A stretch of 64,000 nucleotides of DNA from Isoetes taiwanensis (GCA_021234155.1 JAJEKV010000039.1:8075077-8139076); one strand, 5' to 3'; counted from the first letter of the stretch, positions 1 to 10,521 are shown. Notes: generated from the sequence alone by a model not told the origin. Numbers and translations: made by a program.

Positions 1-1277
1 TACATAGAGGACTGGAGGCAGAAATCTTTCATGGATTTTCTAGAGAGCATAATATGCTCTTCTTGGTTTTGTTTTTTGCAATTAGTTCCTTAGCCTTTCA
101 AAGCTTCATATTATGATTTTTGGGATGGTCAATTGGACAAGACATATGGTTGAATGGCTAGTCATTGGCCTTCAAAGCAGAAAAACAGATTGTGACCAAA
201 AATAGCTTTCAAATTGAGAAGATAAAAACCCATTGTTAGCCTTGCACTAATTTATCTCCAATACGGTAGTAGTCATGTGAGCTATGTTCAAAATTGGGCA
301 GTCATTTGGATGAATATGGATGTATTATGCTTTTTGAAGTGGAACTGTTCTTCTGGACCAAATTTGGTCTGCATGGGACTGTAGACCATAATTTATTGAG
401 AACATATGCTATGGAATTTTCACGTGCTTCTTTTTGCATTATCTTTATATCCTTCAATACGTCAGTTCCATGATTTGTTTGGTGACAGATTCTTTTCAAA
501 TGGAAAGATATAGCCCTTTTTACAAGTACCCTCATTTTGAGCTCAAAAGTAAATGGCCAAACATCAGACTCAATTCCAACAAATATTTTTTTGGGATGAA
601 GGATCAAGTGAACTACTTATATGCCAAATTTTAACTCAAAATTCATCTCCCTTCAAAAGTTGTTGTTTTTACATCACAATTGCTGTCTGGGAACTAGTAC
701 TGGTTCCCAGAAGACAAGAGACAGTTTTGACCCTGTCATGTTTGAATGGCTCTATCTTCCTTCATAGACTTCGGATTGAGTTGTGGTTTTTTGTATCCTT
801 TTCTATATCTCGTGTAGAAAAATAACATTGTAACCAAAAAAATAAAAAAAATCGTCTTCATAAGACAGTTTTACTTTGTGTGAATAGGAAGCTTTTGATA
901 CTTGACCCCCTTGGGTTTGCCAAGGCATAACTGACAAGAATGGGGTCTGATACATTTTTGTGCATTTTTTTGTGGGCTATAACTACCATACATGAAGTCC
1001 TAGAAAGGGTTTGGTTAGTTATTGTGCCATTGATTTTATATGAATATTTTTGTAAACCTTCAAAATGCCCTTTAATGGTCCATCATGGGACAGGTCTAGT
1101 GTTTATATGTTTATGCCCCTTTCAATGCTTCGATGTGTTATATTAATACTTCTATATATATGATTACTAGCAAGCTGAATTAGCTTTATCTATTTGCCCT
1201 CCCTCCGTGCATATCCTGGCTGGCTGCTATTGCCGTCCCTTTCAAGTACCCTCTATGTATCGTTCTTTCCATTTCAG
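1..1277. other. AT-rich sequence without a recognisable gene
   Basis: I see only short chance ORFs here. A half-copy of the palindrome motif found further on (AAATTGGGCA) ends at position 300. Confidence 0.5.
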
Positions 1278-1981
1278 TTATTCTGACTTTGAGATTCCTA
1301 GCCCAAGGTACCAGGCTCTCTCACAAACTAGCCTGCTATGCAATACAAGACGATCCACTCGACGGCCTTTCATGTTGTTCCCAAGCATGTCATACACAAA
1401 TGTTACCCTGTCGCTAGACTTCATCGCATAGAATTCCTTGCGCATATTGATGACCTGATTATGTGAGAACTTTGCACAACACTTGTGTTTGTAACACAAC
1501 GTCGTTCGATATTTCAAAATAGCCTCCTTAGTGCTAAGGCGTTCAATCTTAGGCTGTCTCAGGAACCGCCTGCGCTGAGGGAGTGGAAAGTGTACTTGCA
1601 CCTCTCGAAGTTTAGATGCTTCTCAATAACAGAGCTACCTTGGCTTGACAAAGTATCTGGTTGCTCGGTTGGCCTTGCAGTCAAGATGTCAGACACTTTT
1701 ACACCATCCACTATAACATATTCATTACTCCACCTTACAAGCATACCCGCTTTTGGTACCTATAAACAAGCCTGACAGCGAAAATTCACTTCCGCAGGAA
1801 TGGGGTAACCCTCAACAGTAGACACTCCAATGCATTTCAACTCTAGGAACGCATCATCTGGGCCTGTAAAGGATATAAAATCCTTTCCTGCAGGAATGGA
1901 GTCGCAAGAGTGCCATATTTCACAGTCCTTCTCCAGTAAAGTGTATCTGGTGTGGGGGATGGGTTCCATAGTAGATTCCAC
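1278..1981 (-). pseudogene. decayed DNA-transposon protein
   Basis: Three minus-strand reading frames in series (1760-1981, 1559-1744, 1278-1601) look like one protein broken by frameshifts. The last part has a Cys-rich patch (CYKHKCCAKF), then NMRKEFYAM and DRVTFVYDML, and ends with LVCERAWYLGLGISKSE. I associate the pattern 'Cys patch, R..F.AM, G..VC..A....GIS.S' with transposase-like proteins of fern and moss DNA transposons, but from general resemblance only. No catalytic acidic residues can be assigned and no terminal repeats were found. It may be one exon of a longer element. The frameshift near 1590 makes it non-functional. Confidence 0.4.
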
Positions 1982-2340
1982 TCTCTGTCTTTTGGCCGTG
2001 GACGAGACATCCTCTATATTGGATTCACGGACGTCTTCCTCTCTCCAGAGAATGAAGGATCCCTTGGCTTCTCCTACAGTTTTTGCATCCGGAGTAGGTC
2101 ATGGGAGGGCGTGATGCCCCTCAAAAACCTCTTGAACACCAACAGTGACAGCTCCAGCGGGGGGGATGGCTCTGAAATGGCATTGGTTAGAGTCCCCAGC
2201 GAATCCTTTGGCAATAGCAGGACCATCCTTGAAGATGTACACTTCCTGCACAATAGTTTGAATCAGAACTTGGGGTCAGGCTAGTGAGAACAGAACATAA
2301 TGCAATACAATCAGACGTGATTCGGGACCTCATATCGGGC
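1982..2340. other. no gene seen
   Basis: GC-richer spacer with short overlapping ORFs on both strands and no recognisable domain. Confidence 0.4.
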
Positions 2341-2810
2341 AGATGCCCAATTTGACCCATGGTGCATTCGGCACAGGAGCCCATATTGGACGGACATCCA
2401 ATTATAGGCCCAAGCCAGTTTGGCATTTTCTGGGGGTCTTAAATTGGGCGGCCGCCCAATTTAGTTTAGAAGCATCGCTTAGGAGGCAACTGGGAAACTA
2501 AAATTGGGCGGCCGCCCATCCCAACTTCCTGTTTGTTGTACACAGCAGGCAATCCAAATTGGGCACCCGCCGAATTTGTTTTCCATTTCTTGCACAGGGG
2601 AGAACATGGAAGTTTGTATTCAGCACTCTCCCGAATTGGATGCTGTGCATGTCGCACACCGAGCAAGCCAAATTGGGCGCCTGCCCAATTTGTCTTCCAT
2701 TTCCTGCACAGGGAACACATGAAAGCTAGTATTGGGCGCCGTCCAATTGATGATCTTTGTGCACGCTGCTCGTTGAGCCCCGCAAGATTGGGCGGCCGCA
2801 CACATTGGGC
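2341..2810. repeat. palindrome cluster 1 (AAATTGGGCG...CGCCCAATTT)
   Basis: About eight copies or half-copies of a roughly 22-bp inverted repeat with arms AAATTGGGCG / CGCCCAATTT. Clear copies are 2385-2402, 2441-2462 (perfect, with a GCGGCCGC centre), 2501-2519, 2556-2577, 2670-2691 and 2731-2747. Half-sites lie at 2344-2353, 2628-2640, 2788-2800 and about 2804. Two copies share a longer flank (TTCCATTTC.TGCACAGGG), so part of the cluster arose as a tandem duplication of roughly 114 bp. The arms end in A/T and the centres are CpG-rich. The function is unknown; subterminal transposase-binding repeats or a satellite are possible. Confidence 0.8.
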
Positions 2811-3369
2811 ACGTAATGGAGTAGGGGTCCTCAAAATGGGGGGCTACTGGAGGCTTTAAGACCGTGACTCAGAGTGGGCGGGTCATCAATTTGTATCAGC
2901 ACTTGGACTGAGTGCCGAACCTGCAATCTTAAAAGCAGCAGTGAATTGGCAGGCCAAGCAGAGGTAGTTTCTTCAAAGATAGACCGTTGAGGAAGAGGTA
3001 GCTCAATCAATTCAACAAGATAAAGTATACATAGCTCCATCTTGAGTCTATATAACTAGTAAGCATGGAAGCACACAACTTGAAATCCATGTTATGACAG
3101 TAGTAAAAAATAGGCATCTTCAAAAAAATGTTTTACCAATTAAGCTAACATGAATTCGAACTCAAGCAAGACTGCCAAAACTATAGATCTACATTTTTGA
3201 AGAATAATTACCTTGGGAGTGAGGTGGGCCATGGAAGTTCTTCGATCAACTATATTAAAGTAGGCGCTGAAGAGTGATTGATTCAAATGCAGAAAGCAAT
3301 TAACGCAATCTGGTGGGAATTACTCAGCAAATCCAAATTCAAATTTCAAATTCCCTTCCATTTATGTTT
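2811..3369. other. no gene seen
   Basis: Spacer between palindrome cluster 1 and the promoter-like block. No domain-bearing ORF seen. Confidence 0.4.
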
Positions 3370-3399
3370 ATTTAATAAAGGACAATATTTATCAATGTT

Positions 3400-3700
3400 A
3401 TTTGGGACACGTGCGCAAAGTCATTATATCTAGCGCACGTGTGTATATTCAAAATTTTTTGAATTTCAAATTTGAATTGTGGACCCTCGGTCCACCAGCC
3501 CCTCTTCATAATTTTCAAATAAGGGGTTTCTTGTGGCGCCTTGCTATTCATGGACGCAGGATTGCCACGTGACGTCCCAGTTTCTTGGGAAGCACAGCGG
3601 CGGCCCATTATTTATGGACTACAATGGTCCATTCGAACAGGAATTCGACACTTGTCCTTAGCCAGTGCGACCTCGGTGCATGCCTTATTTATAAGTATTC
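3400..3700 (+). promoter_or_regulatory. candidate promoter with three G-boxes and a TATA box
   Basis: CACGTG cores occur at 3408-3413, 3436-3441 and 3566-3571, the last running into a TGACGTCC element. A TATA-like TTATTTATAAG lies at 3685-3695. The spacing resembles a plant bZIP/bHLH-regulated promoter reading rightwards, toward the small candidate exon at 3828. Expression is not shown by sequence alone. Confidence 0.4.
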
Positions 3701-3827
3701 TTTTTCTGGATAGCCGCATTTTCAACAGTTCCAAGCTCCGCTTCCGAAGAAGATGCTTTGTGGTCACTAGCATCTACGACAAGGCGCCCATCCACATCAA
3801 GGCGACACATCCTGCTCTGTATTGCTG

Positions 3828-3858
3828 ATGGAAAGTCGCCCCACCAAGAGAGGCAAAG
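3828..3858 (+). other. candidate short first coding exon
   Basis: An ATG opens ten codons (MESRPTKRGK) followed by a consensus splice donor (AAAG/GTAATG). It lies about 135 bp after the TATA-like box at 3685-3695. I could not find a downstream exon in matching phase. A direct junction onto the ORF at 4796 fails because the phases disagree. It may be a relic first exon. Confidence 0.25.
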
Positions 3859-4153
3859 GTAATGCTTGCATCATTGTCAGGTTACTGTAACTGTTTATAA
3901 TCTTTTTTATATTCCTCTCCAAAACAACATGGCATTTATTCTATCCTATAACTACCATTTGCTTTAAAAGAAGCCTGCACCTCCTGATTTTGAGTCTGTC
4001 CTAAAGTTGCTGCAATAATCTACTGCTTTTCCTTGAACTACCTCTCTCACAAGTACCTTCTCTTGTCCTAGTGAAACTTCGAGAAATTGGGAGCCCACAC
4101 GTTTTGGCCCCAAGAATGTGTATCTGCTCCCAGGGCATGGAGGGACAGCCGGC

Positions 4154-4691
4154 AAAATAGGCAGCTGCCCAATTATTCCTTCGAACCCCATGTCTCGAAC
4201 CATTTTACAGTGGTTCACACTTGGCAAATCGGGCGTCCGCCCAATTTGTGTGCATCTATTTCCAACTCTTCCAAACCATTTGTCAAATTGGACGCCCGCC
4301 CTATTTCTCTATTAAGCGCAGCTCTGTGCAGGTCATGTACTTGACAGTTGAACCATTCCACCTTGCTTCACACTTCGTAAATTAGGCACCCAATTTCCCT
4401 AACGAAGTGTCTCTGCGTTAAGCACTAGACGTCAAATTGGGCGCCTGCCATATTTCTTAATTAAGTGCATCTCTGTGCACGTCACGTACTTGACGCTTGC
4501 CTTGAACCATTCCACCTTGCTTCACACTTAGTAAATTGGGCCCAATTTACCTAGAAAGTGTCTATGCCTCAATATCATCCACCGCTAGATTTGTCAAGTT
4601 GGCCGCCAGTCCTAGACTTGGCAAATTGGGCGCCCGCCCAATTTCTCCAACAAATGCCTCTCACTTGCCAAATTGGGCGCCCGCCCAATTT
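4154..4691. repeat. palindrome cluster 2, directly upstream of the H3-like ORF
   Basis: Copies of the same inverted repeat as cluster 1 lie at 4155-4174, 4226-4247, 4285-4306, 4379-4396 (short), 4434-4455, 4533-4548 (perfect 16-bp AAATTGGGCCCAATTT), 4623-4644 and 4670-4691, with a diverged copy near 4594. The flanks (CCACCTTGCTTCACACTT, then after the palindrome GAAGTGTCT) recur with a period near 150 bp, so the block is a tandem array with one palindrome or more per unit. The last copy ends 104 bp before the ATG at 4796. Confidence 0.85.
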
Positions 4692-4795
4692 CATGTAGTA
4701 TACTTTGGAATCATCATGTACTTCATAGTGTCTTTTGAAACCGTGCCATTACTTGTAAGCGATATTTAATTCCTGTTTGATGCAATGCAACACTA

Positions 4796-5656
4796 ATGGC
4801 AAGGACAAAACAGACTGCCCGCATGTCTGGCTATCGACCTGGGATACCGCAGGCTGTTGCTGCTGCGAAAGAGACAGATCAGGATGTGCAATTTCAGGGG
4901 ATTGATGTAGTTCCAGATGAAATTACATCTGTTGCTGACAAGTACACGTGGTGCATCGAAATTGAAAACGTAAACCCTAAGTCGAGCACAAACCATCTCA
5001 AAGATTTGTGTTTGTATTTTGGGGTGCCAGGGACAAAGAAGACAAGTAATACTGGGATAGCAATTCATATGGGGGTGAACACAGAAGTACGTGTCGAGAT
5101 AGAAGTTTTTGTGGAAGATGTATTGGACAAGTGCTTCCGTGCATACAGGCTACCCTTGGCCACTTATGACCCCCAACTCATATCAGCAAGCATAACTGAA
5201 AATCAAAACTCCTGCACAGCAAAGGGTTGGCAGCTCAACTCATACGAGAGTCTGGAAAGATCGGGAATTAAAAAGCATGGAGACATTATAGATGGCTTCC
5301 ATACAGTGAGACAGTGGATTCTTGATCACAAGCAGACTAGGTCGAAGGGCTTGTATACAGAATATCATAGCAAGGCCCAGCCAAAAGTGTACGATTCGAC
5401 CTGGTTAAAGTCTCGTTATGGGGTTCGTCTTTATAGGGTTATCGTTATAGAGAAGTCCAAGAATGTAGCAGTAGAAGTCCAAGTCGACAAGGGCACTGCT
5501 ACAAAGAAAAAAAGAACATCTTTGACAAGTAACCCCAGCATAGAGACGCCAGCTGTTATGCTTGGAGGTATGGAGGACATAAGCTGCCATAACTGCATTC
5601 CAGGAATATACATTGGGCTTGGGTATTTTCTCAAACACTGCAACGGCTTCATCTAA
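4796..5656 (+). CDS. unknown protein with a histone H3-like N-terminus carrying Met at position 9
   Basis: The 286-codon ORF starts MARTKQTARMSGYRPG. After Met removal the first eight residues equal the H3 tail A1-R8. Lys9 is Met, Ser10 is kept and Thr11 is missing before Gly. YRPG matches H3 residues 41-44, which suggests derivation from an H3 gene with an internal deletion; that part is inference. An in-frame TGA 18 bases upstream fixes this ATG as the first. The remaining ~270 residues (for example KYTWCIEIENVNP, KSRYGVRLYRVIVIEK) match no family I recognise. A basic TKKKR near residue 236 could be a nuclear signal. No histone fold is present. The last ~28 codons overlap an antisense PPR fragment, so the native C-terminus may be lost. 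Palindrome cluster 2 lies just upstream. Confidence 0.6.
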   Translation: MARTKQTARMSGYRPGIPQAVAAAKETDQDVQFQGIDVVPDEITSVADKYTWCIEIENVNPKSSTNHLKDLCLYFGVPGTKKTSNTGIAIHMGVNTEVRVEIEVFVEDVLDKCFRAYRLPLATYDPQLISASITENQNSCTAKGWQLNSYESLERSGIKKHGDIIDGFHTVRQWILDHKQTRSKGLYTEYHSKAQPKVYDSTWLKSRYGVRLYRVIVIEKSKNVAVEVQVDKGTATKKKRTSLTSNPSIETPAVMLGGMEDISCHNCIPGIYIGLGYFLKHCNGFI

Positions 5657-5712
5657 GCTACCACACAAACAACATAAGTAGCACAATCTGTTGTGCCCTT
5701 CTTCTTCAAACC
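5572..5712 (-). pseudogene. PPR-repeat gene fragment
   Basis: The minus strand reads CGSLDEAVAVFEKIPKPN followed by VYSWNAVMAAYV, a canonical junction of PPR motifs in plant PLS-class organellar RNA-editing factors. Only about one and a half repeats are present and no gene continues on either side. It overlaps the 3' end of the H3-like ORF on the opposite strand, marking a recombination junction near 5572. Confidence 0.7.
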
Positions 5713-5734
5713 AATCCGGTCTATAAGAAGATCC

Positions 5735-7639
5735 CTATTCTGGTCCATAACAGAAATTCCTTGCCAGTGGAAAAAGGCAAAAGTCAAATGTGAAGAAAAG
5801 GCAAGGCGGACAGAGGATGACTTTGGCGTCAGAAAAACTCCTGGCCCAGTGCTCCAGCCAAAAAAACCCTAAAGAAAGATAAAACTCTAAAGAAAGATAA
5901 CAGATCAAATATTTCCTTACCTTGAAATCTGATGGCGTTGTTTGCACAGAGATGGTAATGTAGCTAGAATATATATCATCATTCAATTTCTTCACTGCAA
6001 ATCCCACAGAGAATGACATGCTAAGATGGATTAATAAAGAAATGAGAGTATATTGACATTAAACTCAGCTTGTTCTCCATTTGCCAACGGTAATAACATA
6101 TAAGATTTTTTTTGGCCATCAAGCTGATAATGCTTCAGATTTATTTAAAAAGGTGAATCAAACACACAATCTGGAGGGAGCTTTTGGAAATAAAAATCAA
6201 AACTCATAACCTGGAAGGAGCTTTCGAGAAAGCAAAATGCCATAGCATGTAGATGTGACTAAAATACCCACCGTGATCCTTGACATTCATTTGATCATAT
6301 ATGCCTGTTGAGCTTCTTTCTATGTTGCCTAAAGTCACAGGCATGCATATAGACTGTAAGGAATTCATTCCACAAAATCAAATGGCAGAAGATAAGAAAC
6401 ATGCATTTAAAACTCTGGAGATAAAAGGAGAAATGATGTAGGATAACCTAATGAGTGATACTTGAAGTCATGATTACTGCAATCTGATCTAAGAATGTTG
6501 TTTTAAAGCACAAATGTAAATAAGTCCAGCAAATTTTACTAGAGCAAAACATATGAGAAGAATGGTGTAGAAAACTATCTGCTCAGCTGTGAGGAGAAAC
6601 AATGTTTCTGGGGCCTCCGCCATAGTGAAGCAAGCGGTTATATGACCTAGGATGTTCAACACATTGGATCGGATTTTTGGCATATGTCTCTTTTGCGGAG
6701 TAAATACCATAAAAAACACAACGGGATCAAGTTATGGCGAAGTAAAGCCCATCGCTTTGAAAGTTCCGACAGCATCCTGGCAGAAAAAATGCCTCTTCAA
6801 AATCCGCATATGCCTCTTCAAAAACCATCTAGGGCACTCATTATGCAAATTGAAAGAAGGCATAAGCCCGATTCAACCAAGAGCTTACAATAAAATGGGT
6901 CTTCTGCAAACACAAGCCTGCCGTACCGTAAACCTCCTAAAGAATTTTTCAAATGGCATGGAATAGACCTAATCAAGACCTTGCCATTTTTCCTCTTCTT
7001 AGTGAAGAAAGAATCAACCCTATCTTTTCTTATCATTTCTGTTGCTCCTGCTTTGAGTCATTTTGAGCTGCAGATTTGTATCTGGCTACATAAAGAAATC
7101 CAATGATCTTGCTACACAACAGAATAGAAAGTAAAAAGGAAGAGAATAGGGCAAAAGGAATTGAAAAGATCCTATTATTAGTTCCATCTATGATGCTCTG
7201 GCTTTGGAATTTCGTCGCGCTACAAAATGCTCCAAAATCTTGCTTGTTTCGGCTATTTTTTGCTTCAAGACTTATCTCGCTGAAACCTCTGTAAAAGATT
7301 CAAAATAGTCTGCTCGAAATTATTGCTGTTGTTCGTTAAACTTGTGCTGGCGGAAAGCACTGCCATAACCACACATAACTTCATGCTATTCTGACATTCA
7401 AAAATATGACCCATCTCTGTGCGGCAACTTCTGATGCTTGACAACATGTTTAAAAAACATTCAATCTGGTAGCTCAAGGAGCAATGGATTTTTGTGAGTG
7501 CCTAACCGTCGCATTTCCTCAAAATCTAATCTCTATCATAAATATATGTATCTTAATCTTAATCCTGCATCTATATCAACGGTCGAAAATGGAAATTGAT
7601 GACATACACTCAAAACGGCTTTAGTATATATAAAGATAT
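5735..7639. other. mostly non-coding; one possible minus-strand exon near 5931-6022
   Basis: At about 5931-6022 the minus strand encodes MSFSVGFAVKKLNDDIYSS and continues to a consensus donor (CAAG/GTAAGG). It could be an isolated exon, but I recognise no family. The rest holds only short ORFs without domains. Confidence 0.3.
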
Positions 7640-8360
7640 TCCTTGGAGAGGACAATGCCAATCGCAAAGGCAGAGACATCTACGTGGACATGAAAGAATT
7701 TATCTCATTAAGGAGGTACAAGAATTGGAGCCTGAGTGAGTAACAACTTCAACCGTTGAAAAGTTGCTCCGAACAGGGATTCCAAACCAAATTTGCTTTG
7801 TCTCGTGTGAGTTTATGGATAGGATCAGCTTTCTTAGCTAATCCAGGGATGAAAGTAGCATATTAATTGACTTTGCCAAGAAACGACCTAGTCTCCTTGA
7901 TATTGGTGGGGGGCTTGGCTTGCAAGACACAACTGATCCGTGATGATACCTTACTTGTTGGCCACATGTCCGAGAAGGATGCTAGAAGTGACATAGAAAG
8001 TGCACTTTTCAGGTTTAAGACTGATGCCAGATTCATCACATTTTTGAAAAACGAGTTCCAGTTTGGAAAGGTGATCCTCTTCTGTAATGTAAGTTGAGAA
8101 ATCATCTTGAAAAACTTGAAGAAAGGCATTTTCCTTCATGTAGTCTTGTGCCTTAAAATGTAGATGGCGAATTTGATAGACCGAAGGGAACAACTTTGTA
8201 GACAAAAATATCCCACCGCGTGGTGAACGTGGTTTTCAATTGATCTTCGGAACGAATAGAAATTTGATTGTAACTCAGAAAAGCCATCTGTAAAGGAATG
8301 CATTTCATGGCCTGCAACTTCTTCCAGAACTTGATCTGTGAAAGGTAATGGAAAATCACT
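7640..8360 (-). pseudogene. Ty3/gypsy reverse transcriptase relic
   Basis: Minus-strand frames give TRWDIFVYKVVPFGLSNSPS followed by a decayed catalytic strand (FQDDFSTY, from the xVYxDDIL type), then HLSKLELVFQK and LKPEKCTFY, and finally KPPTNIKETRSFLGKVNYY. This is the order seen in gypsy reverse transcriptase. The reading shifts between all three frames, so it is dead. Gag-type zinc knuckles lie just upstream at 8693-8805. No LTR or integrase follows within the window, so the copy is truncated. Confidence 0.8.
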
Positions 8361-8692
8361 AGGGTTTTTTTTTAGATTAAAAAGGGGCCTTCAAAACATG
8401 CCAACTAAGCCAAATGAAGATAACCGAACTACCAATCAGAAATTAGAGCCTGGTGGGTCTAGTAAGCAAAACTGTTATAATTAACTCACTGGATCAGATT
8501 TTCTAGCATAACTTTTAATAAAACGTCCAAATGAGATCTCGTTTAGTGCAATAGATAGATCCCCATTCTCGACAGTAATAGCCTTAGAGGATCAAAAAGT
8601 TGCCATGAAGACTGGTCACGCTACTGTGGCATTTGCTGAGGTGTAGTTTGTAACTGGAAAACCTTTTTTTAGCAGAAGGGCGTGGGGTTAGC

Positions 8693-8805
8693 ATGCGTGC
8701 ATTCTTCTGTAGTGTGATTACACATATTGCACCTTTTGCAATGAGGCAATCCATTTGTAGAATTACACTCATTAGCAAGATGGCCTTGTTTACAAAGATG
8801 GCATC
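8693..8805 (-). pseudogene. gag zinc-knuckle relic
   Basis: The minus strand encodes CHLCKQGHLANEC and then CKRCNMCNHTTEEC: one CCHC knuckle (CX2CX3GHX4C) and a Cys-rich second motif. An in-frame stop lies just before the first Cys. Retrotransposon gag proteins carry such knuckles. Position and strand fit the gypsy reverse-transcriptase relic at 7640-8360. Confidence 0.6.
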
Positions 8806-8889
8806 AGATTTGATTATGTTGTTGTGGGTGAGATTGCTGAGTTGTAAGATACTGTCATGGGAGCAGGAAGGGGAGATCCGTTAAGGGAA

Positions 8890-10505
8890 CACCCCTAGAA
8901 ACACATTGACAGACTAATTGACTAGTTCAGTGCCTGAATTAAGGACTTAGGTCTCAAATACTCAGTCATGAATCAAATTGCAGGGCGCAGGCCTTCGAGA
9001 AACCATACTAAGATTTGACTTTTATGACGCTCCCCAAACTTATACGATGCTCCCGTCATACAAATACGGGAAATCCCCCTTCCATGATGATCACATCACC
9101 GGAGAAAGGCCCTCCGTCTACCTCGGGCCACCTGGGATGGCCAAATGCCCGGGTGAAGAACACGGAGGTGTCATTCGTCCCACGCCTTCTATGTGAATCC
9201 TAGATAGCGGAAGCATAAATATAAACCTGGCACACAATACATCAAATAGTATGCCACCTCGAAAGGTGGCCCATCCACCATCAATATGAATAATATCCCA
9301 ACAACAACATAACATATGCAATGCATCAATTTGCGGGCTCTAACCCAAGCTCAAACTCCAGGGAATCAACTAATGGTCAAGGCCTTCAGATAACAACAGA
9401 CGAAATCATGACAATGGTGTTGGCTAGCATAGAACAATGGCAAGGGTAGTCCACTCCATCTGCCCCTCCTGTGCACACTTTGCAGATAGTGAGAAACATG
9501 CTATGACGTGATTGTAGTCTTTCGAAGAGGCAATCTCATGGATTCACCCTATGAGATTACTTTGGATTACATCTCCCCGGTTCGATGAGGCAGGGAAAAA
9601 ATGAATTCCCTCCCAGAATATGATGGTTCCATGGGTGGCTAGAGGATCGTGCCACCACTGGTGACCACGCATCCGTACCCGACTTTAACCCTTCAAATTC
9701 ATAGGCCACCCTGGCACGCCCATCGAGCCCAAAACGTCTCTTTAGGTATGTATCTTGCAACCCAGGAGGTGTCAGACCCATAGCCGGCCCCACACGGTGA
9801 CTGACTATAAGTCTAGCACACTGTAGGTTAATCAAACTAAGTAGGATTCCACCTCCGTTTCACCATCATGCTCATTGTCTGGTGCTGAATCACAACATAA
9901 CGTCCACAACCAGGTGGGATCTTGTGTACATGCTGCAATTACTGGGATTTAAGGGGTTCTAGCTAGGAGCATCACTAAATCTAGATAGCTTTTAGGTCTC
10001 TATCCCCCTTATTCCCATACAACACAGGAGGAATAGAAAGAGAGAGCAATCATATCCAAAGCATCTATCATCATTCTCAAATAGATCATAGAATAGATTC
10101 TAATCATTCATCTTCCCAAACAAGGGTTAGCAGAACACAAACTATGCTAAAACTAACCAGTATCAGGGCTGGAGCTAGTATCGCGAAGAACATCTATGGT
10201 ACAGATCAGGTTTCAGGGTTGGAGCAGCTCATTTCTTCCTCAATCCTTCCCAAACTCGATTTTGGGGCAGAATTGTGGATGGGAGCCCAATTTACCATCC
10301 CAAAATGGCAAGCTGCCTCTGGCCAATCGAATTAGGCCAAGTGGTAGTCTCTAATTAGCCTACATTACTAATTAATACCATTACTTAGCTCAATTAGGCT
10401 AAGTTAGTTGCAATAGACCCTTTTAAGTTAGTCCCAATGGTCTCGATACACTGGTGACATGTCCGGATAGTTATACATATAGCGTATAAATACATGGAAC
10501 GTCAC
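8890..10505 (-). repeat. probable 3' LTR of the chromovirus relic and older LTR-like sequence
   Basis: On the minus strand a TGTGACG start at 10506 directly follows a polypurine tract, as expected for a 3' LTR running to lower coordinates. I could not place the far LTR edge. The rest of the stretch has no domain-bearing ORF; the longest (9557-9835, minus) has no recognisable protein features. A palindrome-like half motif (GCCCAATTT) occurs at 10285-10293. Confidence 0.45.
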
Positions 10506-10507
10506 AT

Positions 10508-10521
10508 TCTACCCCCCCTTA
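10508..10521 (-). other. polypurine tract
   Basis: The minus strand reads TAAGGGGGGGTAGAA immediately before TGTGACG. This is the usual arrangement of polypurine tract and 3' LTR start in plant chromoviruses. Confidence 0.6.

Noticed and set aside
2341-4691. CRISPR-like array
   Set aside because: The repeats are short palindromes with irregular spacing in a plant nuclear sequence; nothing prokaryotic is present.
3828-4796. Splicing of the mini-exon at 3828 directly onto the H3-like ORF
   Set aside because: The exon ends in phase 1 while the only nearby acceptor (AATGGCAAG) would need phase 2, and it would remove the H3-like start.
4796-5656. Calling this ORF a canonical histone H3 gene
   Set aside because: Only the first ten or so residues and YRPG match; there is no histone fold and the length is about twice that of H3.
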